A DNA stretch of 64,000 bases from Asticcacaulis benevestitus DSM 16100 = ATCC BAA-896. Its GTDB lineage: Bacteria; Pseudomonadota; Alphaproteobacteria; Caulobacterales; Caulobacteraceae. Shown here in pieces: positions 1 through 8,573 of this stretch. The notes below the pieces were generated by a model. That model searched no databases, was not told the DNA's origin, and was given only the letters and a program-made list of their open reading frames with translations. Made by a program: the position numbers and the translations under genes. The stretch's first letter is position 1. The number at the start of each line of letters is the position of its first letter. The stretch is from positions 1-64,000 of the forward strand of contig NZ_AQWM01000006.1 of NCBI RefSeq assembly GCF_000376105.1. The letters run 5' to 3'.

Positions 1-2
1 CT

Positions 3-254
3 ATCAAACGCGAACTGAAACGCAGAAGTGCCATCGAGCCTGTCATCGGGCACATGAAAGCCGATGGAAAACTCGAGCGGAACTGGCTTGCCGGAGCACA
101 TGGCGATGCGGTCAATGTCCTCCTGGTGGCCGCCGGCCATAACATCCGTCTCCTCTTGAACTGGCTGAAGAGTTTTTGTGCCTTCGTCATGGCCCTGTCC
201 ATGGCGGTCACGAAGACAAAAAACTATGCGGACTACAGCCAACTTGCCGCTTGA
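3..254 (+). CDS. IS5-like transposase, C-terminal fragment (5' end outside window)
   Basis: The open frame enters from the left edge and ends at a TGA at 252-254, giving about 83 residues. The segment with IEPVIGHMK followed by a GDAVN...AAGHNIR block matches the C-terminal end of DDE transposases of the IS5 group; the Glu of IEPVIGH is the expected third DDE residue. The rest of the element lies outside the window, so whether it is intact cannot be judged. No clear terminal inverted repeat could be assigned downstream because its partner end is missing. Confidence 0.75.
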   Translation: MKRELKRRSAIEPVIGHMKADGKLERNWLAGAHGDAVNVLLVAAGHNIRLLLNWLKSFCAFVMALSMAVTKTKNYADYSQLAA

Positions 255-314
255 GTTCAAAAACTGAATTGTTCACGGGCGACTAGCAAGGGCAAGGCCC
301 ACCGCGCGCATGCC

Positions 315-334
315 CTCAAGCAGCGAAGCGATAG
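315..334. repeat. REP-like dispersed repeat, copy 1
   Basis: This 20-base stretch (CTCAAGCAGCG followed by AAGCGATAG) matches 18 of 20 bases at 54044-54063 in the kdpB-kdpC gap. A related core, GGCGCTTGAGC, occurs at 362-372 and near 39667-39677. All copies lie between genes, which suggests a small intergenic repeat family. Confidence 0.5.
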
Positions 335-381
335 GGCTTCGCAGGGGGCGCGAGCCTGTGCGGCGCTTGAGCACACGAAAA

Positions 382-413
382 GAGCCCTTCGGCCAGGGGA
401 AACCGAAGGGCTC
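382..413 (-). terminator. Rho-independent terminator of the SYLF-domain gene
   Basis: Perfect 11-bp stem GAGCCCTTCGG / CCGAAGGGCTC with a 10-base loop. On the minus strand the stem is followed by TTTT. It lies about 30 bases after the stop of the gene that ends at 443. Confidence 0.8.
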
Positions 414-442
414 ATGAACAAGATCAGCAGCTTAGGGGGGAG

Positions 443-1018
443 CTATTGCTTGATCTTGGATATCTTGGTGCCTTCGATCGAGACACCGGCCATCAGGCCC
501 TTTTGATCGAAGACGAAGGCATAGGCATCGTCTTTCAGGGTCGAGGTCGACAGATTGCGGGCCACGCCCTCATCGACCACAACCACGGTCGGGCCCACGC
601 CGATTTCAAGACCTGAGCTTTCCTTAAGGTATTTCACCGCGTTGTCAGACATCAGGAAAACGGCGTAACCGTAGGACTGCGCGCCGGCCTGAAGCCCCCA
701 AGAACCGGAGAAGGAATTGTAATAGTCGGCCACGCCGCCATCGGCCAGCAGTTCGCCTTCACCATAGGCGCCACCGAAGACCAAACCGGCCTTGACGATG
801 CTGGGGAAGATCAGGATGGCCTTGGCGCGCGAACCAATCAGCTTGGCGGTCGGGTTGCCGGCATAAAGCGAATTGAGCGCGGCTTGTGAGTCAGAATTGA
901 TATCGGCCTTGCTGGCGGCTTCCGCGACCTGCGGAGTTAGCGCGGGGACCATGGCGGTCGTGGTCAAGGCCAGGGCGAGCGTAAAGCCGCTTGCGGTCAA
1001 TTTGGGAAACTTGAACAT
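443..1018 (-). CDS. SYLF/YSC84-domain secreted protein
   Basis: 191 residues. Residues 1-34 form a signal peptide ending in an AEA-type site; the rest is a SYLF (Ysc84 actin-binding-like) domain with the typical AKAILIFPSIVKAGLVFGG entry and a glycine-rich VGPTVVVVDEG core near the end. In bacteria this domain is found in small exported proteins thought to bind lipids; the cellular role is not established. The ATG is preceded by GAGGTG. It is a single-gene unit closed by a strong terminator. Family assignment is firm, function is open. Confidence 0.85.
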   Translation of the reverse strand: MFKFPKLTASGFTLALALTTTAMVPALTPQVAEAASKADINSDSQAALNSLYAGNPTAKLIGSRAKAILIFPSIVKAGLVFGGAYGEGELLADGGVADYYNSFSGSWGLQAGAQSYGYAVFLMSDNAVKYLKESSGLEIGVGPTVVVVDEGVARNLSTSTLKDDAYAFVFDQKGLMAGVSIEGTKISKIKQ

Positions 1019-1145
1019 TATAGCACCTCAGATAACGGAGCGTGATCGCCCAGTGAGGTCTATCTAGCGGCGTCACCCGTTGCGTTGCCATGCGGAGGCA
1101 ACGGGAAAAACATCAGGATCACATAAGCTCGCTGGCAACCTCGCC

Positions 1146-2276
1146 TCACGCCAGCAGGTTGCGATCGATTTCCGCGATGGTCTTAACGCCCGTGAGCGCC
1201 ATGGCCGTGCGCATTTCCTTCTCGATCAGGCTCAGCAGGTTGGTGACCCCCGCCTCGCCACCGGCGGCCAGCGCATAGATATAGGCGCGGCCCAACAGCA
1301 CACCCTTGGCGCCGAGCGCCAGCATCCGCACCACGTCGAGCCCCGTACGGATACCGGAATCGGCCAGAAGGGTTAAATCATCGCCCACCGCGTCGGCGAT
1401 CGCCGGCAGGGCCTTGCAGGTCGAGAGCGCGCCATCGAGCTGACGGCCGCCGTGGTTCGACACCACAAGGCCGTCGGCGCCGAATGTCACCGCGTCCTTC
1501 GCGTCTTCCGGATCGAGAATGCCCTTGATGATCATCGGGCCTTTCCAGACGTCACGAATCCACTCCAGATCCTTCCACGAAATGCTCGGATCGAAATTGG
1601 CGCCCAGCCAGCCGATATAGTCCTCAAGCCCCGTGGCCTTGCCGAGATATGTCGACACATTGCCAAGATCGTGCGGCGTGCCGCGCAGGCCCACATCATA
1701 GGCCCATTCCGGCTTGAACATCGCCTGCACCATGCGGCGGATAGGGCCGAAATCACCGCTCATGCCCGAGTGCTTATCGCGGTAGCGCGCGCCCGGCACC
1801 GGCATATCGACCGTAAAGACCAGCTTGGTGACGCCCAGGGCCTGCGCGCGTTCAAGCGCGTGTTTCATGAACCCGCGGTCCTTCAGCACATAGAGCTGGA
1901 ACCAGATATCGCAGCCAGACTTCTCAACGATTTCCTCAAGAGGGCATAGAGAAACCGTTGAAATGATATAGGGAATGTTCGCCTTCTTGGCGGCTTTCGC
2001 CACCTGTACTTCACCGCGCCGCGCGTACATGCCGCCCAGTCCCACCGGCGCCAGCGCCACCGGCATCGCCATCTTTTCACCGAACAACTCGGTCTCCAGC
2101 GACAGGTCGGCGACATCGCGCAACACGCGCTGACGCAGGGCCAACGACGACAGGTCGCTGACATTGTTGCGCAGGGTCATCTCGGCGTAGGAGCCGCCGT
2201 CCAGATAGTCGAACAGAAAGCGCGGCAGTTTGCGCCGGGCGGCTTCACGGTAATCGGTGGCGGCGGAAATGATCAT
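1146..2276 (-). CDS. lldD: FMN-dependent L-lactate dehydrogenase
   Basis: 376 residues, close over its full length to E. coli LldD as I remember it (same MIISA start, same SGMSG and [10 protein letters not shown] segments). It oxidises L-lactate to pyruvate at the inner face of the membrane and passes electrons to quinone. Lys251, the [10 protein letters not shown] block at 273-282 with catalytic His275, ADSGIR at 305-310 and the FMN phosphate site near 329 are all present. Its ATG overlaps the stop of the glycerate kinase gene (ATGA), so it is the last gene of a three-gene operon. Close paralogs can use glycolate or other 2-hydroxyacids, so the substrate is likely but not certain. Confidence 0.9.
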   Translation of the reverse strand: MIISAATDYREAARRKLPRFLFDYLDGGSYAEMTLRNNVSDLSSLALRQRVLRDVADLSLETELFGEKMAMPVALAPVGLGGMYARRGEVQVAKAAKKANIPYIISTVSLCPLEEIVEKSGCDIWFQLYVLKDRGFMKHALERAQALGVTKLVFTVDMPVPGARYRDKHSGMSGDFGPIRRMVQAMFKPEWAYDVGLRGTPHDLGNVSTYLGKATGLEDYIGWLGANFDPSISWKDLEWIRDVWKGPMIIKGILDPEDAKDAVTFGADGLVVSNHGGRQLDGALSTCKALPAIADAVGDDLTLLADSGIRTGLDVVRMLALGAKGVLLGRAYIYALAAGGEAGVTNLLSLIEKEMRTAMALTGVKTIAEIDRNLLA

Positions 2277-3145
2277 TGAAATCTCGATGCGGACGCAGAA
2301 ACAGGGGCCGGAACAGGCGTTGTGGCTGACGTCATATGCCGCGCGGCATCAAGTTGCAAGGTCAGGTCGGCATAGGCGGGCATGGTGCGCAGAATATGAC
2401 AGGTCAGGCGCTCGTAAGACTGGATGAAGCGCCCAACCGCCTCATCACTCATAAGGTGCGTGCCGGTGCGCCCTTCGGCCTGCAACCGGCGGCGCAGGCT
2501 GTTTTCCTGTTCGATTCGCCAGTCGCGGACGATTGCGAAACCGGGCGCCGCCAGCAGCACCAGCTTGTCGATATGGCCAAACAGGGTGGCGTAAGCGCCT
2601 TTCAGCGCTTCATTGACCACACTGCGCCAGACGCCATTATCGTTGCGCTCCAGATCATTGACCGGCGTCGCCAGATCCTCGTCGGCCTGCGGACGCGCCC
2701 CAACGCACCAGCCCTCGAAAATGATGATGTCCGGTGCTGTTATCTCCGGCCATTCTTCTTCCGGCACGGGTGAGTCGGTCGCCTTGTCGAAGCGCGGCAG
2801 GCGCGTTGGCTGGCCGGACAGCAAGCCTTTGAAGGTACGCTCGCCTAAGGCGACATCATGCGTACCCGGCACGCCGCGCGTGGCGAACAGCGCAGAGATA
2901 TCGACCGGACGGGCTTCGCGCGCCAGATAGAGATCGTCGAGCGACAGCAGCGCCACGGTCAGGCCCCTGGCTTTCAGGCGGGCCTCAAGCCCCTCGCTCA
3001 ATGTTGATTTTCCGGAGCCTTGCGCCCCGCACACGCCGAGCACAAGGGGTTTTCTGGCCGTTTCCAGCCAGTCCACCACCTGCGCGGCAACGAGATCAAG
3101 CAACCCGATCACGCACGGGCTGACCGGCAAAGAAAAGATCAACAT
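2273..3145 (-). CDS. D-glycerate 3-kinase-like P-loop kinase
   Basis: About 290 residues from the ATG at 3145. A P-loop GAQGSGKST at about residues 40-48 and the later [10 protein letters not shown] segment match the glycerate kinase family of plant GLYK and yeast Tda10 type, which makes 3-phosphoglycerate from D-glycerate. The open frame extends to 3271, but those extra codons lie over the upstream reductase gene and read as low-complexity Arg/Cys, so they are left out. A GTG at 3112 is an alternative start; neither has a strong ribosome site. Overlaps the upstream gene's end and the lldD start, so the three genes are translationally coupled. Confidence 0.8.
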   Translation of the reverse strand: MLIFSLPVSPCVIGLLDLVAAQVVDWLETARKPLVLGVCGAQGSGKSTLSEGLEARLKARGLTVALLSLDDLYLAREARPVDISALFATRGVPGTHDVALGERTFKGLLSGQPTRLPRFDKATDSPVPEEEWPEITAPDIIIFEGWCVGARPQADEDLATPVNDLERNDNGVWRSVVNEALKGAYATLFGHIDKLVLLAAPGFAIVRDWRIEQENSLRRRLQAEGRTGTHLMSDEAVGRFIQSYERLTCHILRTMPAYADLTLQLDAARHMTSATTPVPAPVSASASRFQ

Positions 3146-4067
3146 TGACAGCCGCCCGCATCCCCATGGCCTCGCGCGTCTCGACCGTGGCGCTGCCGAG
3201 GTGGGGCAACAGCACCGCGTTTGACAGGTCGAGCAAGGCCGGATGCACCACCGGCTCGGCCTCATAGACATCGAGACCCGCCGCCCAGATCGTGCGGGCT
3301 TTCAGCGCTTCGGCCAGATCGGCCTCATGCACCACCGAGCCGCGCGCCGTATTGATCAGGATCGCGGTGGGCTTCATCAGCTTAAGCAGACGCGCGTCGA
3401 TCATGTGCTTTGTCTCAGCCCCGCCCGGCGTATGCAGCGACAGGACATCGGCCTCGGCCGCCAATTGGTCGAGCGACGGCACATAGCGGGCCTCCAGCGC
3501 GGCCTCGATATCGGTGGCGGCCTGACGACGGCTGTAATAGGCGATCTTCATGCCGAGCGCGCGGGCAGCTTTGCGCGCGGTCGCCTGGGCGATGCGGCCA
3601 AAGCCGACCAGACCCAGCGTCTTGCCTTCCAGCGACTGCCCCATCAGCGCCGTCGTGCCCCAGCCCTTCCACTCACCGGCGCGCAACTGGCGTTCGCCCT
3701 CAGAGGCGCGGCGCGAGGTCATCAGCATCAGCATCAGGGCGATATCGGCCGTGGCCTCGGTCAGGACGTCGGGCGTGTTGGACACTGTGATGCCGGCGGC
3801 CTTGGCGGCGGCGACATCGATATTCTCATAACCGGCACCATAGTGGCCGATCATCTTCACGCGCGCCCCCGGCACACCGAAGACGGCCGCATCCATCGGA
3901 TCCCCCAGCGATGAGCACAGACAGTCATACGCCGTCATCGCCTGCATCAGTTCGGCGTGCGTCAGGGGCTTGCCGGTGTCGTTGACGGTCGCGTCGTAGT
4001 GCGCCTGCATATAGGCCTGTGCGCCGGCGGGCCAGGGACGGGTGATCAGGATCTTGGGACGTGTCAT
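3096..4067 (-). CDS. D-2-hydroxyacid dehydrogenase (glyoxylate/hydroxypyruvate reductase type)
   Basis: 323 residues of the D-isomer-specific 2-hydroxyacid dehydrogenase family. The nucleotide-binding glycine motif GFGRIA is at 155-160. The catalytic Arg242 (NTARGSVV), Glu271 (EAEPVV) and His289 (LPHLGSAT) are present. Because the next gene is a glycerate kinase, reduction of hydroxypyruvate to D-glycerate is the most sensible reaction, with glyoxylate to glycolate as the usual second activity. It is the first gene of the operon and diverges from phoD across a 180-base promoter region. Formate or phosphoglycerate dehydrogenase would be the alternatives; the length and lack of an ACT domain argue against the latter. 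Confidence 0.82.
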   Translation of the reverse strand: MTRPKILITRPWPAGAQAYMQAHYDATVNDTGKPLTHAELMQAMTAYDCLCSSLGDPMDAAVFGVPGARVKMIGHYGAGYENIDVAAAKAAGITVSNTPDVLTEATADIALMLMLMTSRRASEGERQLRAGEWKGWGTTALMGQSLEGKTLGLVGFGRIAQATARKAARALGMKIAYYSRRQAATDIEAALEARYVPSLDQLAAEADVLSLHTPGGAETKHMIDARLLKLMKPTAILINTARGSVVHEADLAEALKARTIWAAGLDVYEAEPVVHPALLDLSNAVLLPHLGSATVETREAMGMRAAVNVDLFFAGQPVRDRVA

Positions 4068-4173
4068 AAGCGAATCTTTCGGTTTTTAAGTCTTTTAGCG
4101 CCTGTTAAAAACCGGCGCACGCTTTTCCTGATGAAAGCGACTGTCGCGGCACGTTAAGGTTTTAGCGCAAAAA

Positions 4174-4206
4174 CCGTCATTTAACTGCCAAACGGCTGTC
4201 ATCAAA
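4174..4206 (+). promoter_or_regulatory. Pho box: three 11-bp direct repeats upstream of phoD
   Basis: Three adjacent 11-base units, CCGTCATTTAA (4174), CTGCCAAACGG (4185) and CTGTCATCAAA (4196), fit the PhoB consensus unit CTGTCAT plus four bases at 6, 5 and 7 of 7 positions. The last unit ends 41 bases before the phoD start, a normal distance for a PhoB-activated promoter. The gene downstream is a phosphatase, which supports the call. Confidence 0.75.
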
Positions 4207-4247
4207 TCCCCCTAAGCGCTGGTTTCATCGGAAACAGCGGGAGCCTT

Positions 4248-5924
4248 ATGGGGATGGTCAGCCGCCGGAAAGTTTTGTTCGCCGTGGGCACGGTCGCCGC
4301 CGTGCCTGCCCTTGGCGCCTCCGCCTTGCCGGAAACACCCTCACAGGTCCGGTTCGAGCATGGCGTGGCATCCGGTGATCCCCTCATCGACGGCTTCATT
4401 CTGTGGACTCGCATCAGCGGTCTGGAACGCGGCGCCGATATCACCTGGCAGATCACCAAAGACGACAGCTTCAACACCGTAGTGGCCGAGGGCAAGGTCT
4501 ACACCGACGCCGGCCGCGACTATACGGTTAAGGCCGATGTGCGCGGCCTGACGCCCGACACCGACTATGTCTACCGCTTCCTCGCTGGCCCGATCCCCTC
4601 GCCGGTCGGCCGCACCCGCACCCTGCCGCTGGAAACCGACAAGGTGGTGCTGGCCGTGGCCTCCTGCGCCCTGCATCCCAACGGCTATTTCAACGCCTAT
4701 CGCGCCATCGCCAACCTGCCGCGCGTCGACGCCGTGGTCCATCTTGGCGACTATATCTATGAATATGGCGCCGGCCTGACCGATTACGGCATGGGCAATG
4801 GCCGCATGCTGATGCGCATGCCGGAGCCGGCGCACGAGATCGTCACCCTGGCCGACTACCGGATGCGCCACGCCCAGTACAAGCGCGACGAGGATTTGCA
4901 GGCCGCCCATGCCCGCGCGCCGTGGATCTGCGTCTTCGACGACCACGAGATCTGCAACAATCCATGGCGCGACGGCGCCGAAAACCACAATGCCGGCGAA
5001 GGTGACTGGGGCGTGCGCAAGGCGGCGGCGCTCAAGGCCTATTCGGAATGGATGCCGATCCGCGATCCGGAGCCCGGCCGCCTGCGCGAAGCCATCTATC
5101 GCAGCGTCCGCTTCGGCAAGCTGGCCGAACTGGTCATGCTGGAAAGCCGCCTGCTGGCGCGCACCAAGCAGCTCGATTACGCCGAAGACCTGACCTATAT
5201 CGACGGCAAGCCCGACAAGACCGCTTTCCGCACAAAACTCAACGCGCCCGAGCGCGAACTGCTGGGCGCAGAGCAGCGCGATTGGCTGCAAAACACCCTG
5301 ACCACCTCGGTGCATGATGGCGTGACCTGGCAGGTGCTGGGCAACCAGATCGTCATGGCCAAGGTCAATGGCCCGGATATCGTCAAACGGCTCGGCCCTG
5401 ATGCGATAGCCGCCATGCGCAACCTGGCCCCCGAAGGCGCGCGCCAGAAGCTCGACACCTTCGTGGCCCTGTTCGACAGCGCCGATCCCCTGCCGCTCAA
5501 TCTCGATGGCTGGGACGGCTATCCGGCCGAACGCGAGCGCGTCTACGCCATGATCAAGGCGGCCAAGGCCCGCACCGTGGTCGTCTCCGGCGACAGCCAC
5601 TGCGCCTGGGCCAACCAGCTTCATGACGTGACCGGCCAGACCATGGCCGTTGAGCTCGGCGTCACGGCGATCAGCAGCCCGACGCGTTGGTTAGATTCGT
5701 GGCTGCCAGACCTGCAACTGGCCGAGACGCTGGCCGATCAGAACACCGAGGTCGTGGCCGCCGATGACGCCTATAACGGCTTTGTCCGCCTGACCCTGAC
5801 GCCCGATGAGATGACGGGCGAATGGATGTCGGTCAGCACGATCACCTCGCGCACCTTTACCTGCTTCCCGCAGCGCCGCTTCTCGGCAAAGGCGAAGGAT
5901 CTGGTGCTGAAGCCCGGCGCTTAA
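4248..5924 (+). CDS. phoD: PhoD-family alkaline phosphatase/phosphodiesterase, Tat-exported
   Basis: 558 residues. The N-terminus carries SRRKVLFAV, a twin-arginine export signal, followed by a hydrophobic stretch. Next come a fibronectin-like N-terminal PhoD domain (about 30-130) and the metallophosphatase domain with ASCALHPNGY, HLGDYIYEYG, FDDHEICNNPWRDG and SGDSHCAWAN metal-ligand motifs. The enzyme acts in the periplasm, releasing phosphate from phosphodiesters or monoesters. ATG codons at 4248 and 4254 are both possible; GGGAG lies just upstream. The Pho box in front indicates induction by phosphate starvation. Confidence 0.88.
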   Translation: MGMVSRRKVLFAVGTVAAVPALGASALPETPSQVRFEHGVASGDPLIDGFILWTRISGLERGADITWQITKDDSFNTVVAEGKVYTDAGRDYTVKADVRGLTPDTDYVYRFLAGPIPSPVGRTRTLPLETDKVVLAVASCALHPNGYFNAYRAIANLPRVDAVVHLGDYIYEYGAGLTDYGMGNGRMLMRMPEPAHEIVTLADYRMRHAQYKRDEDLQAAHARAPWICVFDDHEICNNPWRDGAENHNAGEGDWGVRKAAALKAYSEWMPIRDPEPGRLREAIYRSVRFGKLAELVMLESRLLARTKQLDYAEDLTYIDGKPDKTAFRTKLNAPERELLGAEQRDWLQNTLTTSVHDGVTWQVLGNQIVMAKVNGPDIVKRLGPDAIAAMRNLAPEGARQKLDTFVALFDSADPLPLNLDGWDGYPAERERVYAMIKAAKARTVVVSGDSHCAWANQLHDVTGQTMAVELGVTAISSPTRWLDSWLPDLQLAETLADQNTEVVAADDAYNGFVRLTLTPDEMTGEWMSVSTITSRTFTCFPQRRFSAKAKDLVLKPGA

Positions 5925-5971
5925 CCGGAGCCAAAGATAATCCAAAAGCCCGGCGAAACCGTAAGAAGGGC

Positions 5972-6670
5972 ATGAATACACCCTTGAACGGCAACGCGGT
6001 TATCATTGGCGCCAGTGGCGGTATCGGCAGTGCGCTGCTGGAAGCCCTTCGCGCTCGGGGCCATTATGATCTGTGTCTGGGCCTGTCCCGGCATTCCGGT
6101 CCACCGCTCGATCTGACCGACGAAGCGAGCATCGCCAGCGCCGCGCAATGGGCGGCTTCGCAGGGCGATATCCGGCTGGTGATCGACGCCACCGGCTTTT
6201 TGCATGACGCACACTTCGAACCGGAAAAAAGCTGGCGGTCGCTCGATCCTGAGCATATGGCCAGATCGTTCGCGCTCAATGCCATCGGCCCCGCCCTGCT
6301 GATGAAGCATATCCTGCCCCTCCTGCCGCGTCAGGGGCGCGCCGTCTTCGCCACCCTGTCGGCGAAGGTCGGCAGTATCGGCGATAATGAACTGGGCGGC
6401 TGGTACAGCTACCGCGCCTCGAAAGCCGCGCTTAATCAGTTTGTCAAAACCGCCGCGATCGAATTGCGCCGGCGCGCGCCACAAGCCGTCTGCGTGGCGC
6501 TTCATCCCGGCACGGTTCAGACCCACCTGTCGGCGCCTTTCCACAAGACCGGCCTGGACGTGCGAGCACCCCTCGATGCCGCCACACACCTGTTAGCGGT
6601 CATCGACGGTCTGAGCGCCGAACAGACCGGTGGATTCTATGATTATCGCGGCCAGTCCCTGCCGTGGTGA
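5972..6670 (+). CDS. Short-chain dehydrogenase/reductase (C-factor-like)
   Basis: 232 residues from the ATG at 5972, which has AGAAGGG just upstream; the open frame runs further 5' but only over the end of phoD. The Rossmann motif GASGGIGSALL is near the N-terminus, and the YSYRASKAALNQF segment carries the catalytic Tyr and Lys. The ending with a YDYRGQSLPW tail is common in the CsgA/C-factor branch of SDRs. The substrate cannot be told from sequence. It probably shares a transcript with phoD (47-base gap). The stop codon abuts the stop of the convergent rluA gene with no bases between. Confidence 0.82.
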   Translation: MNTPLNGNAVIIGASGGIGSALLEALRARGHYDLCLGLSRHSGPPLDLTDEASIASAAQWAASQGDIRLVIDATGFLHDAHFEPEKSWRSLDPEHMARSFALNAIGPALLMKHILPLLPRQGRAVFATLSAKVGSIGDNELGGWYSYRASKAALNQFVKTAAIELRRRAPQAVCVALHPGTVQTHLSAPFHKTGLDVRAPLDAATHLLAVIDGLSAEQTGGFYDYRGQSLPW

Positions 6671-7291
6671 TCAAAAAGGCGCTGCTGCGTGGAATGCGAC
6701 GCACGCGGCGGTGACGGGGTGCGGCAGGCTCAGGCGTTCGGCGTGGAGCAACAGGCGCGGGCTCAGGGCTTCGATCTCCGGCGGTGCATAGAAATCATCG
6801 CCCAGAATCGGGTGACCGATCGCCATCATATGCACCCGCAACTGGTGCGTCCGCCCGGTGACGGGCTCCAGTTCGATCCGCGTTGTGCCCTCCCCGCGGC
6901 CGAGGATGCGGTAGCGTGTCAGCGAGGGCTTGCCGGTGGCGTGATCGACCATCTGGCGCGGGCGATTGGGCCAGTCCTTGATCAGCGGCAGGTCGACCTC
7001 GCCATCCGCGCTGAGGTCACCCGCCACCACCGCGATGTAACGCTTGTCCACCTGACGGTCAGCGAAGGCCTTTGAAAGCGTGCGGTGGACCTCTGGCCCA
7101 CGCGCAAACACCATCAGCCCGGACGTCGCCATATCGAGCCGGTGTACGGTCAGGGCATCAGGATAGAGGCTTTGCAGGCGCGTGATCAGGCAGTCCTTAT
7201 GCTGCGGCAAGCGTCCGGGCACACTTAAAAGGCCCGCCGGCTTTTCCGCCACCAGCATATGATCGTCGGCATAGAGCACGCCATCGCTCAC
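6671..7291 (-). CDS. rluA: RluA-family RNA pseudouridine synthase
   Basis: 206 residues. The HRLDMATSG motif at 50-58 holds the catalytic Asp53, and the RTHQLRVHM segment completes the active site. Length and absence of an S4 domain fit RluA, which isomerises U746 of 23S rRNA and U32 of some tRNAs; other small RluA paralogs (such as TruC) are possible. The ATG overlaps the upstream acetyltransferase stop by four bases, so the two are co-translated. Confidence 0.85.
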   Translation of the reverse strand: MSDGVLYADDHMLVAEKPAGLLSVPGRLPQHKDCLITRLQSLYPDALTVHRLDMATSGLMVFARGPEVHRTLSKAFADRQVDKRYIAVVAGDLSADGEVDLPLIKDWPNRPRQMVDHATGKPSLTRYRILGRGEGTTRIELEPVTGRTHQLRVHMMAIGHPILGDDFYAPPEIEALSPRLLLHAERLSLPHPVTAACVAFHAAAPF

Positions 7292-7818
7292 GACAGCGCC
7301 TTACCCATGCGGACGATCGGCAGGCTCAGGCCACCGGCCATCTGCGCTTGCGTCGTCTCGATCGGTTCGTAGCCATAGGCCTGATAGAGCGGGATGCCGG
7401 TCAGGGTGGCGCCCAGGTCAAAGCGCCGGAAACCTGCCGCTTCCGCGGCGGCTTCGCACGCCGTGAGGATCTGGCTGCCCAGGCCGCGCCGCGTCCAGCC
7501 CGGCTTGACGAAAAAAGCCCGGATCCGGGCCGGGTCGACCTTGGGATCTAGCGTATTGTCCTCGCGGCCGGCCAGCGCATCGGCGCCATAGAGCGTCCGG
7601 CGATAGCTCCAGCCGCCACAGGCCACGATCTGGCCGTCCCTCTCGATGACAAAATAGGTCTGGTCGAGGATCAGTTGCGTATCGACGCCAAAGACCGTGC
7701 CGAGCGCGGCCTGACGCTGCGCTTCGGAATAATCATCGGCCTGCAGCACCATGACCGACTCGTTGATCAAGGCCTTAAGGGCCGGAATGTCCGCCATTTG
7801 CGCGGGTCGCAACGACAT
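7288..7818 (-). CDS. GNAT-family N-acetyltransferase
   Basis: 176 residues with a complete GNAT fold: the acetyl-CoA loop is in the RAFFVKPGWTRRGLGSQIL stretch, followed by a helix and the IPLYQAYGYEPIE strand typical of the C-terminal half. The acceptor is unknown. It is followed directly by rluA (four-base overlap) and preceded after eight bases by an uncharacterised 92-residue gene, so all three form one unit. Confidence 0.85.
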   Translation of the reverse strand: MSLRPAQMADIPALKALINESVMVLQADDYSEAQRQAALGTVFGVDTQLILDQTYFVIERDGQIVACGGWSYRRTLYGADALAGREDNTLDPKVDPARIRAFFVKPGWTRRGLGSQILTACEAAAEAAGFRRFDLGATLTGIPLYQAYGYEPIETTQAQMAGGLSLPIVRMGKALS

Positions 7819-7826
7819 GACCGAAC

Positions 7827-8105
7827 CTAAAGGCTGAGCCGATAGGCCTTGTCCGCCAGCGTGCTGTCTTCAAGCCGGGCGTCAGCGATGATCTTGAGCG
7901 CATCCTTGGCGCGGCCGGATTCGATGATGCGGCGGCCTTCCCTGACGCGGGTGCGCGCGCCGGTCTGTTCGTAGCCCTGATCATCCATCAGGAACTGCAT
8001 CGCGTCGAGATCGGAAATAGCCGCATCGCTGAACAGTTCGAAATTCTTGACGAAGCAGGACTTGCCGATGGATTGCAGGCTTTTGCTGAGTTGATGATCT
8101 TCCAT
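7827..8105 (-). CDS. Uncharacterised 92-residue protein
   Basis: I do not recognise this protein. It is soluble, mixed alpha-type sequence with an acidic first half, a central LDAMQFLMDDQGY segment and a basic helix GARTRVREGRRIIESGRAKDA. No signal peptide or membrane segment. It sits between the DUF1304 gene (15-base gap) and the GNAT gene (8-base gap) on the same strand, so it is likely translated as part of this operon. The coding call rests on position and normal codon use. Confidence 0.6.
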   Translation of the reverse strand: MEDHQLSKSLQSIGKSCFVKNFELFSDAAISDLDAMQFLMDDQGYEQTGARTRVREGRRIIESGRAKDALKIIADARLEDSTLADKAYRLSL

Positions 8106-8120
8106 GGTACGCGTCCTTGT

Positions 8121-8477
8121 TTACGGCAGATGGAGCAGTATCAGAGCCACCAGCGCAGGCAAGGCCTGAATGACGAGGATCGACTTTTTGACGGTAAAGC
8201 CGCCATAGAGCCCCGCAACGATCACGCAACTCAGGAAGAAGACCTTGACATAGAAGCTGTCATGGCCAGCCAGCAGTCCCCAGACCAGGCCGGCGGCGAG
8301 GAAACCGTTATAAAGCCCCTGATTAGCCGCCAGCTTGGCGGATTCGGCGGCGAACTCCTTCGTCAGCCCGAAGGTCTTGCGACCGAACGGCGTCTGCCAC
8401 AAAAACATCTCCAGAATCAAAAAGCCCAGATGCAGGACAGCGACGAGGCCGACGATAAGATTAGCGATGGTGTGCAA
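8121..8477 (-). CDS. DUF1304 membrane protein
   Basis: 118 residues, four predicted membrane segments. The sequence around HLGFLILEMFLW, the central ANQGLYNGFLAAGL block and the final hydrophobic helix are typical of the DUF1304 family of small inner-membrane proteins of unknown role. It diverges from the glutathione peroxidase gene. Confidence 0.82.
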   Translation of the reverse strand: MHTIANLIVGLVAVLHLGFLILEMFLWQTPFGRKTFGLTKEFAAESAKLAANQGLYNGFLAAGLVWGLLAGHDSFYVKVFFLSCVIVAGLYGGFTVKKSILVIQALPALVALILLHLP

Positions 8478-8573
8478 GTCAGGCTCCCTTGAGTGTTGAC
8501 AATAGGGTGCCTCCGCCCTTGCAAAAGCGCAAGGAAGAAAGCACTTTAAAGCCTACAGACCCAGGAGCGCCCC

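Noticed and set aside
1076-1105. Hairpin CCCGTTGC / GCAACGGG after lldD
   Set aside because: On the lldD strand the T-run lies before, not after, the stem, so it is not a standard terminator.
4341-5624. 427-codon open frame antisense to phoD
   Set aside because: Shadow of a GC-rich gene; phoD has export signal, motifs and promoter.
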